DNA from: Patescibacteria group bacterium
GTDB lineage: Bacteria; Patescibacteriota; Microgenomatia; UBA1406; GWC2-37-13
NCBI GenBank assembly: GCA_026415975.1
Contig: JAOAFZ010000006.1
Span: forward strand, 1 to 64,000
Reading direction: 5' to 3'
Length of the DNA stretch: 64,000 nucleotides
Each line of letters opens with the position of its first letter. Positions within the stretch are counted from its first letter, which is position 1. Both the position numbers and the translations under genes were made by a program. Of the stretch, positions 9,233-16,148 are shown piece by piece. The notes under the pieces are model-generated. The model did not search any database. It saw only the letters and a program-made list of their open reading frames with translations, and was not told where the DNA came from.

Positions 9233-9771
9233 AGTACCTGCAGACCAACTTCCAGAAGCGGCATCAGATTTTCCGAGGCCATGACTTGTATTCTTTGTCC
9301 TGGTAAAGGTCCTGGAATGGCGAATAAGACGACGGGGCCGGATTGAGAAGATAAAAACGCTCCGGAACTTGCAGTTACCGGACGTCCTAAAATCGTTGCT
9401 GATACCGTTGCCGATGCTACCACGTCAGGTAGTATGGTAAATTCATTCCGGACGCAAGTAATTGAGAGATGCTCCCCATTACCCGAGAATCGGGCTGAAG
9501 AAGATGCTATTGACTCTGTCTTGAGAAAATTAGGGAGTGTTGCGCTTATCCCGCAGCCGGGAAGTTCTATACGAGAAAAAGTTATAGAAGGATATGGTTT
9601 TGGTGTGGTGGAGGGAGACTGTATAGGGGAGGGCACCCTGGCTGACTGAATGCGATCATTTGTACCGGCAACTGAGTTACCGTATCGGACGCCTGCAGCA
9701 AATGTCCCGATCAATGCCAAAATGCAAAGAAAAATCATCGAAGCAATATTCTTTTTCTGGCGTCGGCTCAT
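9229..9771 (-). CDS. single-span membrane-anchored protein of unknown function
   Basis: 180 aa: a short basic N-terminus (MSRRQKKN), one hydrophobic segment at ~11-29, a Ser/Thr/Pro-rich linker (~42-65) and a globular, probably extracytoplasmic C-terminal domain. I do not recognise the domain. It is co-directional with fmt and overlaps its start by four bases, so the two are likely one transcript. A possible TATTCT -10 lies about 20 bases upstream of the ATG, a weaker promoter than most here. Confidence 0.65.
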   Translation of the reverse strand: MSRRQKKNIASMIFLCILALIGTFAAGVRYGNSVAGTNDRIQSARVPSPIQSPSTTPKPYPSITFSRIELPGCGISATLPNFLKTESIASSSARFSGNGEHLSITCVRNEFTILPDVVASATVSATILGRPVTASSGAFLSSQSGPVVLFAIPGPLPGQRIQVMASENLMPLLEVGLQVL

Positions 9772-9807
9772 ATAGGGTTAGATGTGTTTCCGAGAATACG
9801 GGTTCGC

Positions 9808-9837
9808 TTGACAAATCGTGTACGTATCCTGTATAGT
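9808..9837 (+). promoter_or_regulatory. consensus sigma-70 promoter upstream of rho
   Basis: Perfect TTGACA at 9808-9813, an 18-base spacer and TATAGT at 9832-9837. Predicted start of transcription is near 9844, giving a leader of about 320 bases before rho. That is exceptional in this window, where most promoters abut the start codon. Confidence 0.8.
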
Positions 9838-9843
9838 ATATTC

Positions 9844-10165
9844 CGGATCCTTCTCGATTGCAATAAAAAACTTTTTAATCACTCTATTTCCAGGGTAAGC
9901 GCCCTATAAGTAACGGCGTAATGTGCTTGAGTTTTCCCGAGCGAAGGCCGGGAAACCGGGCGTCCCGCAGTAAAAAAACTGAAAAGTTTTTTTCTCAGGC
10001 AGCGTGAAGGATCTGTTTTGGTTATCCTCGCGAGGATACGCACTCAATGTTTTTCCCGCACTCTAACGGAAACCATACCAATGCAGGAACCGTGAAACGT
10101 ACAAACGTATATACACATATCTTGACCTTAGTTTTTTATTACCCATTCCGCATTTCATCTTTCGT
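9844..10165 (+). promoter_or_regulatory. long structured 5' leader of rho (or a separate small RNA)
   Basis: About 320 gene-free transcribed bases. Visible structure: a perfect 7-bp stem TTTCCCG (9933-9939)/CGGGAAA (9949-9955); an A/T-rich hairpin with seven A and seven T around 9972-9993; and a perfect 16-base palindrome TATCCTCGCGAGGATA at 10023-10038. I found no match to a riboswitch class I know. Rho is autoregulated through its leader in E. coli, so a similar role is plausible. A separate small RNA ending at the T-run near 9993 is the alternative. Confidence 0.5.
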
Positions 10166-11488
10166 ATGAATACTAAGTCCCCCAACGGCCAGACGTCACC
10201 CGACGAGTCTCTGGATGTTAGCACTCTTCTTGAGGGGTACGAGGAACAGCCTCGCATCAGCTCCCCTGGCAAACAACATGGACAACAGAAACAATTTCCT
10301 CCCAAGCAGGACCCCAACGGTAACGCAGAAGCTAGTCCCGACCAGATGAATGATAAATTAAGGGAGGATCTGAAGATGAGTTACGAAGCGAAAGGGATTC
10401 TGGACGTTACCTATGGTGGCTACGGTTTCCTTCGTCAGGACTATGCAATAAATCCGGACAAGGATATCTATGTATCCACGTCCCAGATCCGCCGTTTCTG
10501 GCTTCGTCGCGGAGATGAAGTTGAAGGCCTTGCACGGCCTGCAAAAGATGGCGAACGGTTTCATAGTATGTTGCTGATTAAAAAAATAAACGGGGTTGAA
10601 ATGACCGAAGAGGAAAGCCGAAATCGTGCTGATTTTGACAGGCTGACATCGCTGCATCCGAATCGCCAGATCCGCCTTGAAACCGAGCAGGACATTCTTT
10701 CGACCAGGATCATCGATCTGATTGCACCGATTGGATTCGGACAGAGAGCGTTGATTGTTTCCCAGCCGAAAGCTGGCAAGACAACCTTTCTAAAGGATAT
10801 TGCCACTGCTATCGCTAAAAATCATCCTGAGGCACATATTATGGCAATTCTTATCGGAGAGCGTCCCGAGGAAGTGACCGAAATTAAGCGGTTTATAAAA
10901 GGTGAGGTTGCCGCATCGCATTTTGATGAATCACCCCGTCAGCAGGTTAAGGTTGCAAATCTGGCACTTGATCGCGCCCGCAGGCTGGTTGAGATGGGAA
11001 AAGACGTGGTAGTTCTTCTCGATTCGATTACCCGTCTGGCTCGTGCCTTCAATCTAAGCGTCCAGAATACCGGTCGTTCGCTTTCCGGAGGAGTTGATCC
11101 GCAGGCACTGTTTCCCGCGAAAAAATTCCTTGGAGCAGCGCGAAACTGCGAGGAAGGAGGGTCACTCACTATTATCGGCACAGCGCTCGTCGGGACAGAA
11201 TCCCGTATGGACGATCTGATTTACGAGGAATTCAAGGGAACTGGAAACATGGAGGTTCACCTGAACCGTAAGTTTGCCGAAAAAAGGATCTACCCGGCCA
11301 TTGACATAGAGAAGTCGGGCACCCGCCACGAGGAGCTTCTCTTCCCGGAAGAAACGATGAAAAAGATCACCACACTGCATCGTATGCTCGGGCTCATGAA
11401 TCCCGAGGAACGATTAACAGCATTGATCGAGAAACTGTCAAAGACCAAGGATAACGCGGAGTTCCTCAAGTCGTTCGGCGGCAGGTAA
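10166..11488 (+). CDS. rho: transcription termination factor Rho
   Basis: Hexameric RNA helicase that terminates transcription. An acidic, Gln/Pro-rich N-terminal extension (~1-65) precedes the RNA-binding CSD-like domain (ILDVTYGGYGFLR) and the RecA-type motor. Walker A is SQPKAGKTTFLKD, followed by GERPEEVTE, Walker B VVVLLDSITRLARA, the Q-loop (SGGVDPQALFPAKKFLGAAR) and the R-loop region GTALVGTESRMDDL. Full length at 440 aa. The Gln before the Walker A Pro replaces the more usual Pro or Gly. It is expressed from the long leader upstream. Confidence 0.97.
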   Translation: MNTKSPNGQTSPDESLDVSTLLEGYEEQPRISSPGKQHGQQKQFPPKQDPNGNAEASPDQMNDKLREDLKMSYEAKGILDVTYGGYGFLRQDYAINPDKDIYVSTSQIRRFWLRRGDEVEGLARPAKDGERFHSMLLIKKINGVEMTEEESRNRADFDRLTSLHPNRQIRLETEQDILSTRIIDLIAPIGFGQRALIVSQPKAGKTTFLKDIATAIAKNHPEAHIMAILIGERPEEVTEIKRFIKGEVAASHFDESPRQQVKVANLALDRARRLVEMGKDVVVLLDSITRLARAFNLSVQNTGRSLSGGVDPQALFPAKKFLGAARNCEEGGSLTIIGTALVGTESRMDDLIYEEFKGTGNMEVHLNRKFAEKRIYPAIDIEKSGTRHEELLFPEETMKKITTLHRMLGLMNPEERLTALIEKLSKTKDNAEFLKSFGGR

Positions 11489-11600
11489 CGACACCGTCAG
11501 GTGGTATTTACCCGGTGAAGTAGGCTTGCAGGTGCATTACGGTTTGTTGAGGCTGGTAAAAAACCTTCCTGCCGCTATGTGTAGCATATATACTGAAAGA

Positions 11601-11831
11601 ATGGGCACTGTACAAAAACGAATCAGCAGGCTCACCGGCCAACTTCGAGGGATTCAGAAAATGATAGAAGACGAACGGGGAGTAGTAGAGATCCTCCAAC
11701 AGATTGCTGCGGTAAAAAAAGCGATTAACGGTTTGACCCGAGAAATCCTGACGAACCTCCTTGCCGAAGAATTACCGGCAAAAAAACGGAGCGAGCTGAA
11801 CGAGCTTCTTAAGAGAGCAATAGATTTGTAA
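11601..11831 (+). CDS. CsoR/RcnR-family (DUF156) regulator lacking Cys and His
   Basis: A four-helix-bundle DUF156 repressor by sequence: RISRLTGQLRGIQKMIED, then ILQQIAAVKKAINGL, are the family's helix 1 and 2 signatures. The start at 11601 gives 76 aa and lies six bases after TATACT (11589-11594). CsoR senses Cu(I), and CstR senses persulfides, through conserved Cys/His residues. From this start the protein contains no Cys or His at all, and the usual ligand positions hold Val/Gly and Leu. It may therefore sense something else or be a constitutive DNA-binding protein. It lies directly upstream of trxB. Confidence 0.82.
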   Translation: MGTVQKRISRLTGQLRGIQKMIEDERGVVEILQQIAAVKKAINGLTREILTNLLAEELPAKKRSELNELLKRAIDL

Positions 11832-11840
11832 GAGGCGCTG

Positions 11841-11869
11841 TTGCATTGCAGGAATGACTGTACTATACT
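11841..11869 (+). promoter_or_regulatory. trxB promoter
   Basis: TTGCAT at 11841-11846, 17-base spacer, TATACT at 11864-11869. The -10 ends 12 bases before the trxB ATG, predicting a leader of only about five bases. Confidence 0.65.
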
Positions 11870-11881
11870 GAGTACTCAACA

Positions 11882-12883
11882 ATGGATACTTCATCAATAA
11901 CCGAAAATGTTGTTGTAATCGGTGGCGGACCTGCAGGGTTGTCTGCGGCTCTTTATCTGGCGCGCGCCAACTTAAACCCTGTTGTATTTGCCGGCTCCCC
12001 GCCAGGCGGGCAGTTGTTACTGACAACCGAAGTAGAAAACTTTCCTGGTCAGAAAAGCATCATGGGACCGGATTTGATCCAGCTGATGCGGGAACAGGCA
12101 CAGTCGTTCGGTGCACGGCTGCTGGATCAGAATGTGAAAGAAATACGTTCGTTAAATACTCCCTTTGAAGTTGTTCCTGCATCTCCGGATATGGCGCCGG
12201 TACGCACCCGCTCAATAGTAATTGCGACAGGAGCAAAAGCACTTTGGCTCGAAATTGAATCAGAGCAACGCCTGAGGGGAAAGGGTGTTTCCGCGTGCGC
12301 TACCTGTGATGGATTCTTTTTCCGGAATAAGACAGTCGCTGTAGTGGGTGGAGGAGATACAGCAATGGAAGAGGCAATGGTACTAACCCGCTTTGCGAAG
12401 AAAGTCTACATTGTACACAGGCGTAACGAATTTAGAGCCTCGAAGATTATGCAGCAGAGGGTTCTAAACAATGCGAAGATAGAGGTGCTCTGGAACTCTG
12501 CGGTTGTAGAAGTGCTGGGTGAAGATAAAGTAACGGGCGTACTTTTAAAAGATTCTCTCACCAATAAAGAGCGACAGGTAGATCTTGATGGCGTTTTTCT
12601 TGCGATCGGTCATAAACCGGACACCGACATTTTTAAGGATAAAATTGCACTCGATGAAAAAGGCTACATATTTACGGGTCAATCGTATGCATTGCGATCA
12701 CTTGATCCATCACTTGACTTCAGTTTATCCTCTAAGTTTTCAATTCGCTTTCCCACGATGACTTCTGTACCAGGGATTTTTGCCGGTGGTGACTGTGTTG
12801 ATACCATCTATCGGCAAGCTTCAACTGCTGCAGGTCTTGGCGTAGCTGCTTCGCTTGATGCCGAGCGTTGGCTTGAAGAATAA
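11882..12883 (+). CDS. trxB: thioredoxin reductase
   Basis: FAD/NADPH flavoenzyme that reduces thioredoxin. FAD-binding GGGPAGLSAALYLARA is at the N-terminus. The redox-active pair is in CATCDG, followed by the NADPH-binding VVGGGDTAMEEA and the HRRNEFRAS motif. The C-terminal FAD contact is GIFAGGDCVD. At 333 aa it is ~20 residues longer than usual; the excess is an insert between TGQSYAL and TSVPGIFAGG, a loop rich in Ser/Phe/Leu. No thioredoxin gene is adjacent. Confidence 0.95.
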   Translation: MDTSSITENVVVIGGGPAGLSAALYLARANLNPVVFAGSPPGGQLLLTTEVENFPGQKSIMGPDLIQLMREQAQSFGARLLDQNVKEIRSLNTPFEVVPASPDMAPVRTRSIVIATGAKALWLEIESEQRLRGKGVSACATCDGFFFRNKTVAVVGGGDTAMEEAMVLTRFAKKVYIVHRRNEFRASKIMQQRVLNNAKIEVLWNSAVVEVLGEDKVTGVLLKDSLTNKERQVDLDGVFLAIGHKPDTDIFKDKIALDEKGYIFTGQSYALRSLDPSLDFSLSSKFSIRFPTMTSVPGIFAGGDCVDTIYRQASTAAGLGVAASLDAERWLEE

Positions 12884-12931
12884 CAAACCGGCAAAAGGGT
12901 CTTAACCCTCAGGATGGTATAATTGAGAGTT

Positions 12932-14008
12932 ATGAAAGATATAGGAGAATTCTCTTCCTTTCTTCGTTCTTACCTGACAAGTCGGGTTATTTATTTCGGG
13001 AAAAATTTCGAACAGTTAAAAGATATAATCGTTGCATTTCTTATTGTCAAGCGCGGGAAATACTCAAATTCATTTCTCAACTCTTCATTTTTCCTCCTCA
13101 TCGTAGCTGTGCTTATCGGAGGCCCGATTATTGCCGAGAATAATCCGTTCGCAATAAATGAAGAGGACCAGGCTTATCAGGCAACGGTAATTGCGTACAG
13201 TCCCGATCAGTTTGCCCTGGGAACGGTACTTTCAGATAAACCTCGCGATAAAGTAGAAGATTACACGGTAAAAGGGGGAGATACCCTTGAATCAATCGCA
13301 AAAAAATTCGATATCTCTGTTGACACAATTCGCTGGGCAAATACTGAAGGAATAAAAAACGATGTTATCAAACCCGGCCAGACGATTAAAATACCGCCCG
13401 TAACTGGAGTTGTTCACAAGGTTGCATCAGGAGATAATATATATACGATCGCAAAGAAATATAGTGTTGATCCACAGGCAATTGTAAATTTTCCGTTCAA
13501 CGATTTTGCAGATCTTGATACCTTCCAGCTCACTCCCGGTCAGAATCTGTTTGTTCCGGGCGGAGTAATTGAACAGGCAAAGCCGGTGAACAGAGGGTCA
13601 TTTGAGACACGTGCAACTATGGCACAGATTCAAGGAGGAGCAAAAGGAACATCAAATTTCATATGGCCTACGTCCGGATTAATTACTCAGTATCCGGTCT
13701 GGTATCATATGGCTCTGGATATAGCGAGCAACAGTCTCCCTCCAATCCAGGCTGCAGATTCTGGAACAGTTTCTTACACCGGCTGTATTGCATGGGGCTA
13801 CGGATGTCATATCATCATCGATCACGGGAATGGGTATCAGTCCTTATATGCCCATTTATCAACTATATCCGTTTCAGCAGGTCAGTCAGTATCCCAGGGA
13901 GAGCAAATCGGAATCATGGGCTCGACGGGTCGCTCAACGGGTCCACATCTCCATTTTGAGATCCGTAGTGGTGGCGGTCTCTTAAATCCTCTTAACTTTC
14001 TCCAATAG
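12932..14008 (+). CDS. LysM-domain M23-family peptidoglycan hydrolase
   Basis: A cell-wall endopeptidase of the lysostaphin/NlpD type. A membrane segment at ~50-70 anchors it. Two LysM peptidoglycan-binding repeats follow (DYTVKGGDTLESIAKKF..., then HKVASGDNIYTIAKKYSV...), then a C-terminal M23 domain with zinc ligands in YHMALDIAS (HxxxD) and HLHFEI (HxH). A TATAAT at 12918-12923 ends eight bases before the ATG at 12932, so I reject the TTG three codons earlier. 358 aa. It implies a peptidoglycan wall that must be remodelled. Confidence 0.93.
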   Translation: MKDIGEFSSFLRSYLTSRVIYFGKNFEQLKDIIVAFLIVKRGKYSNSFLNSSFFLLIVAVLIGGPIIAENNPFAINEEDQAYQATVIAYSPDQFALGTVLSDKPRDKVEDYTVKGGDTLESIAKKFDISVDTIRWANTEGIKNDVIKPGQTIKIPPVTGVVHKVASGDNIYTIAKKYSVDPQAIVNFPFNDFADLDTFQLTPGQNLFVPGGVIEQAKPVNRGSFETRATMAQIQGGAKGTSNFIWPTSGLITQYPVWYHMALDIASNSLPPIQAADSGTVSYTGCIAWGYGCHIIIDHGNGYQSLYAHLSTISVSAGQSVSQGEQIGIMGSTGRSTGPHLHFEIRSGGGLLNPLNFLQ

Positions 14009-14027
14009 TAAAGTAGCAGGAAAGTTA

Positions 14028-14042
14028 TATCCTCGCAGGATA
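14028..14042. repeat. inverted repeat TATCCT-CGC-AGGATA
   Basis: A short hairpin after the M23 gene. Its core TATCCTCGC(G)AGGATACG is almost the same as the perfect palindrome at 10023-10038 in the rho leader, including the trailing CG. No U-tract follows, so it is not a standard intrinsic terminator. Confidence 0.6.
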
Positions 14043-14146
14043 CGTTCGTTGGAATTTGATATGAAGGTCTATTACTTGGGGTGCTTGTTTCCCGAAACGG
14101 GCAGCAATTTTCCGAAAACCACGCTACCTGGACTAGGTACCGTCGC

Positions 14147-14923
14147 TTATTGCCCGGCTTGTTGAGTCTGCTGGGAAGACATTAGTATCGTCCGTATTTC
14201 TTTATAGATCTTAAATCCTTCGTATCCGATCCAGTTTGAACCTAGTAACTGGGGTGGGAGACCGGGATCCACCCGTAGCACTTCAACATATTCTCCGATA
14301 ACGCGTTGCATTTTCTGCTCACGGTCTATCCCGGCTGCGAGGGTATCGTGCCAGCCCTTAAAGAGTGCACGGTATTTCTTCTCTAGCTCCCCGATAGCCC
14401 ACACTTTCTCGATTAAAACTGAACGATCGCCGAATACATGATCTGCTTCGAATGCCTGAATATATGCTTCCTCTTCTTTATCTGCTACGAGCGCTCGAAG
14501 ATCAGGTATGATTGGATGTGGTGTAATCCAAAAAGATCGGTGCCAAGGCCCAAGCCCCCATCCCGATACTTCTCTTCGCAAGCGGTCACGAATTTCACGC
14601 TTTTTTTCCGGTATTTCGTACGATAGTATGCGCCATTTTCCATCCCATGGAGAACGAATAAAGCGACAAAATGGAAATTCAAGTGTGAGTTCCGCAAAGC
14701 CTTTATCAGTCAACGAGTATGCCTGCATTTCAGGATCACCGCCGCTGTGGTCCTGCAGTAAGCCCTCTTGTACCAGGTTCTGTAAGGTTGAGCGAGTTTT
14801 CGGGTTAAGTGAGATATCAAATATCTTCTGAATATCAGTATTAAAATCCACCGGAGCGAGGGTAAGATCGCTTATAAAAAAGAGAGCTGCAATAATTTTC
14901 GTTCGTCTTTCTTTTATTCCCAT
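14147..14923 (-). CDS. PaaX-like transcriptional regulator
   Basis: 258 aa. N-terminal winged-helix-like region (~1-80) ending YSLTDKGFAEL, then WDGKWRILSYEIPEKKREIRD, the start of the ferredoxin-like (Cas2-like) fold found in PaaX regulators, followed by LGPWHRSFWITPHP. PaaX proteins usually repress catabolic genes in response to acyl-CoA esters, but no such genes are near. TACATT (14935 to 14930) ends six bases before the ATG. The Cas2-like fold alone does not make it a CRISPR protein: no repeats or cas genes are seen. Confidence 0.72.
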   Translation of the reverse strand: MGIKERRTKIIAALFFISDLTLAPVDFNTDIQKIFDISLNPKTRSTLQNLVQEGLLQDHSGGDPEMQAYSLTDKGFAELTLEFPFCRFIRSPWDGKWRILSYEIPEKKREIRDRLRREVSGWGLGPWHRSFWITPHPIIPDLRALVADKEEEAYIQAFEADHVFGDRSVLIEKVWAIGELEKKYRALFKGWHDTLAAGIDREQKMQRVIGEYVEVLRVDPGLPPQLLGSNWIGYEGFKIYKEIRTILMSSQQTQQAGQ

Positions 14924-15421
14924 ATGCTAAATGTAACCGAGCGCAATTTAGTTGTCAACGGGAATTTGTAGATTGTCGAAACACTGTTAGTTTTAGACGC
15001 ACGTAAACACGTTTTAATAAGATAAAGGTGTCAGTGCACCGAGAAAGTGATTATAGATATTTCGTTCGCATTTGTTTTCGTCCGACATTTATATTTTATT
15101 ATTTCCTCTAATTGTACGATATTCTCTAATTTAGCATTCGAAAATAGAGATTGATAAAGCATTTATAATCAAAATCGGCTTGTAGCGCAGGTATATATCG
15201 CGTAAACGATAGCTATTAATCCCAAAATTAACTCGTCCGTCTTTGTAGTGTATATCAACCCTATAAAATATATGTAGAATTATCTGGAACAACGAATGTA
15301 TTTGTCTATATTTATACGACAGCTCTTATATAGCATTCGTAATACAAACACGAGCGTAAACATAGGAGACGTAATAGTAATATAAACATAATTAAATCTG
15401 TAGTGCCACGATTATTTTATG

Positions 15422-15440
15422 TACCCTATGCTATAGGGTA
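15422..15440. repeat. perfect 8-bp inverted repeat (operator-like)
   Basis: TACCCTAT (15422-15429), three-base loop, ATAGGGTA (15433-15440). It is AT-rich with no T-tract, so it looks more like a protein-binding site than a terminator. It is about 180 bases upstream of the recombinase-like gene. Confidence 0.55.
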
Positions 15441-15578
15441 TTTATATATATGAAGACTTTTATAGAGCCATAAAATAAATACCGATAATAAAGTAAGAAC
15501 AATTAAAATATAAAAGCTAGTTAGGATAAAGGAGGAGATCAAGCGTAACCAATATATCAAACAATACTAAAATATCTC

Positions 15579-15608
15579 TTGACAATCATCGCATTTTTCA
15601 TCTAATAT
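15579..15608 (+). promoter_or_regulatory. promoter of the recombinase-like/surface protein operon
   Basis: TTGACA at 15579-15584, an 18-base spacer and TAATAT at 15603-15608. The -10 ends eight bases before the ATG at 15617, a leaderless arrangement. Confidence 0.75.
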
Positions 15609-15616
15609 GAAGTCAT

Positions 15617-16144
15617 ATGGATGAAAGGTATAATCTACATATCCTGGAAGCCTTATTTGCGGATTATCTCGTATCGGGAAATGTTTCCCGCGTTTCAGCA
15701 AAAAATTACCGGTCAGATGTTCGGTATTATCTTTCATGGATTTCCACACAAATCCCTGAACCAATACCTGAGACATCAACTGCCCTAGATGAATTCATTT
15801 CACTATCGGGGAGAGACTGCATCGAGGCATTCAAAGAATTTCAGATCGCAAAAGGGTTGCCATATCGCACAATTAATAGAAGACTATCATCTATTAGAAA
15901 ATTTTACCTTTTTTGCTTCAGGAGAGGCATCCTGAATTTTAATCCCGCAGAAACAGTGCGCAATGTTTCACAAGGCCCCTTAAATCGCGAAATACAGGAT
16001 GCAAATAGTTTAGACGTTTCTGAAAACTTAAAGATTCAGTTCCTTGATCAGATTCAAGCCAGATTTGGTACTTATCGTCAGGACAATGTAATAGAGTCAT
16101 TCATTGAATTTCTGGGTTCGTATAATTTAAATAATAATAAATAG
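15617..16144 (+). CDS. tyrosine-recombinase-like core-binding (SAM-like) domain protein without catalytic domain
   Basis: 175 aa resembling only the N-terminal DNA-binding half of XerC/phage integrases. SAKNYRSDVRYYLSWI and PYRTINRRLSSIRKFYLFCFRRGILNFNPAE are the familiar helices (family pattern: T...R.L.aLR.Fy.fl...g....NP). The protein ends about 50 residues later; no R-HxxR-Y catalytic domain follows in any frame, since the next gene starts four bases after the stop. It could be a truncated integrase or a DNA-binding regulator made from one. The strong promoter and tight coupling to the surface-protein gene favour a maintained function. Confidence 0.75.
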   Translation: MDERYNLHILEALFADYLVSGNVSRVSAKNYRSDVRYYLSWISTQIPEPIPETSTALDEFISLSGRDCIEAFKEFQIAKGLPYRTINRRLSSIRKFYLFCFRRGILNFNPAETVRNVSQGPLNREIQDANSLDVSENLKIQFLDQIQARFGTYRQDNVIESFIEFLGSYNLNNNK

Positions 16145-16148
16145 GGCA

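Larger units (their letters stand above)
14924..15616. other. AT-rich intergenic region
   Basis: Nearly 700 gene-free, strongly AT-rich bases between divergent genes. It holds the PaaX-like gene's -10 at its left edge and the recombinase-like gene's promoter at its right edge. At 15422-15440 there is a perfect inverted repeat, TACCCTAT-gct-ATAGGGTA. I see no RNA gene or open reading frame. A GTGTCAGTGCACC hairpin lies near 15030. Confidence 0.55.

Noticed and set aside
14147-14923. PaaX-like gene as a stand-alone Cas2 nuclease
   Set aside because: It is 258 aa with an N-terminal winged helix, whereas Cas2 is about 90-100 aa, and no CRISPR context exists.
15000-15060. Sequence recalling type II CRISPR tracrRNA (GTTTTAGAC..., GGTGTCAGTGCACCGAG) beside a PaaX gene with a Cas2-like fold
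   Set aside because: No repeat-spacer array, no cas9/cas1 and no matching repeat elsewhere in the window; the resemblance is short and AT-rich, and the Cas2-like fold is a normal part of PaaX regulators.
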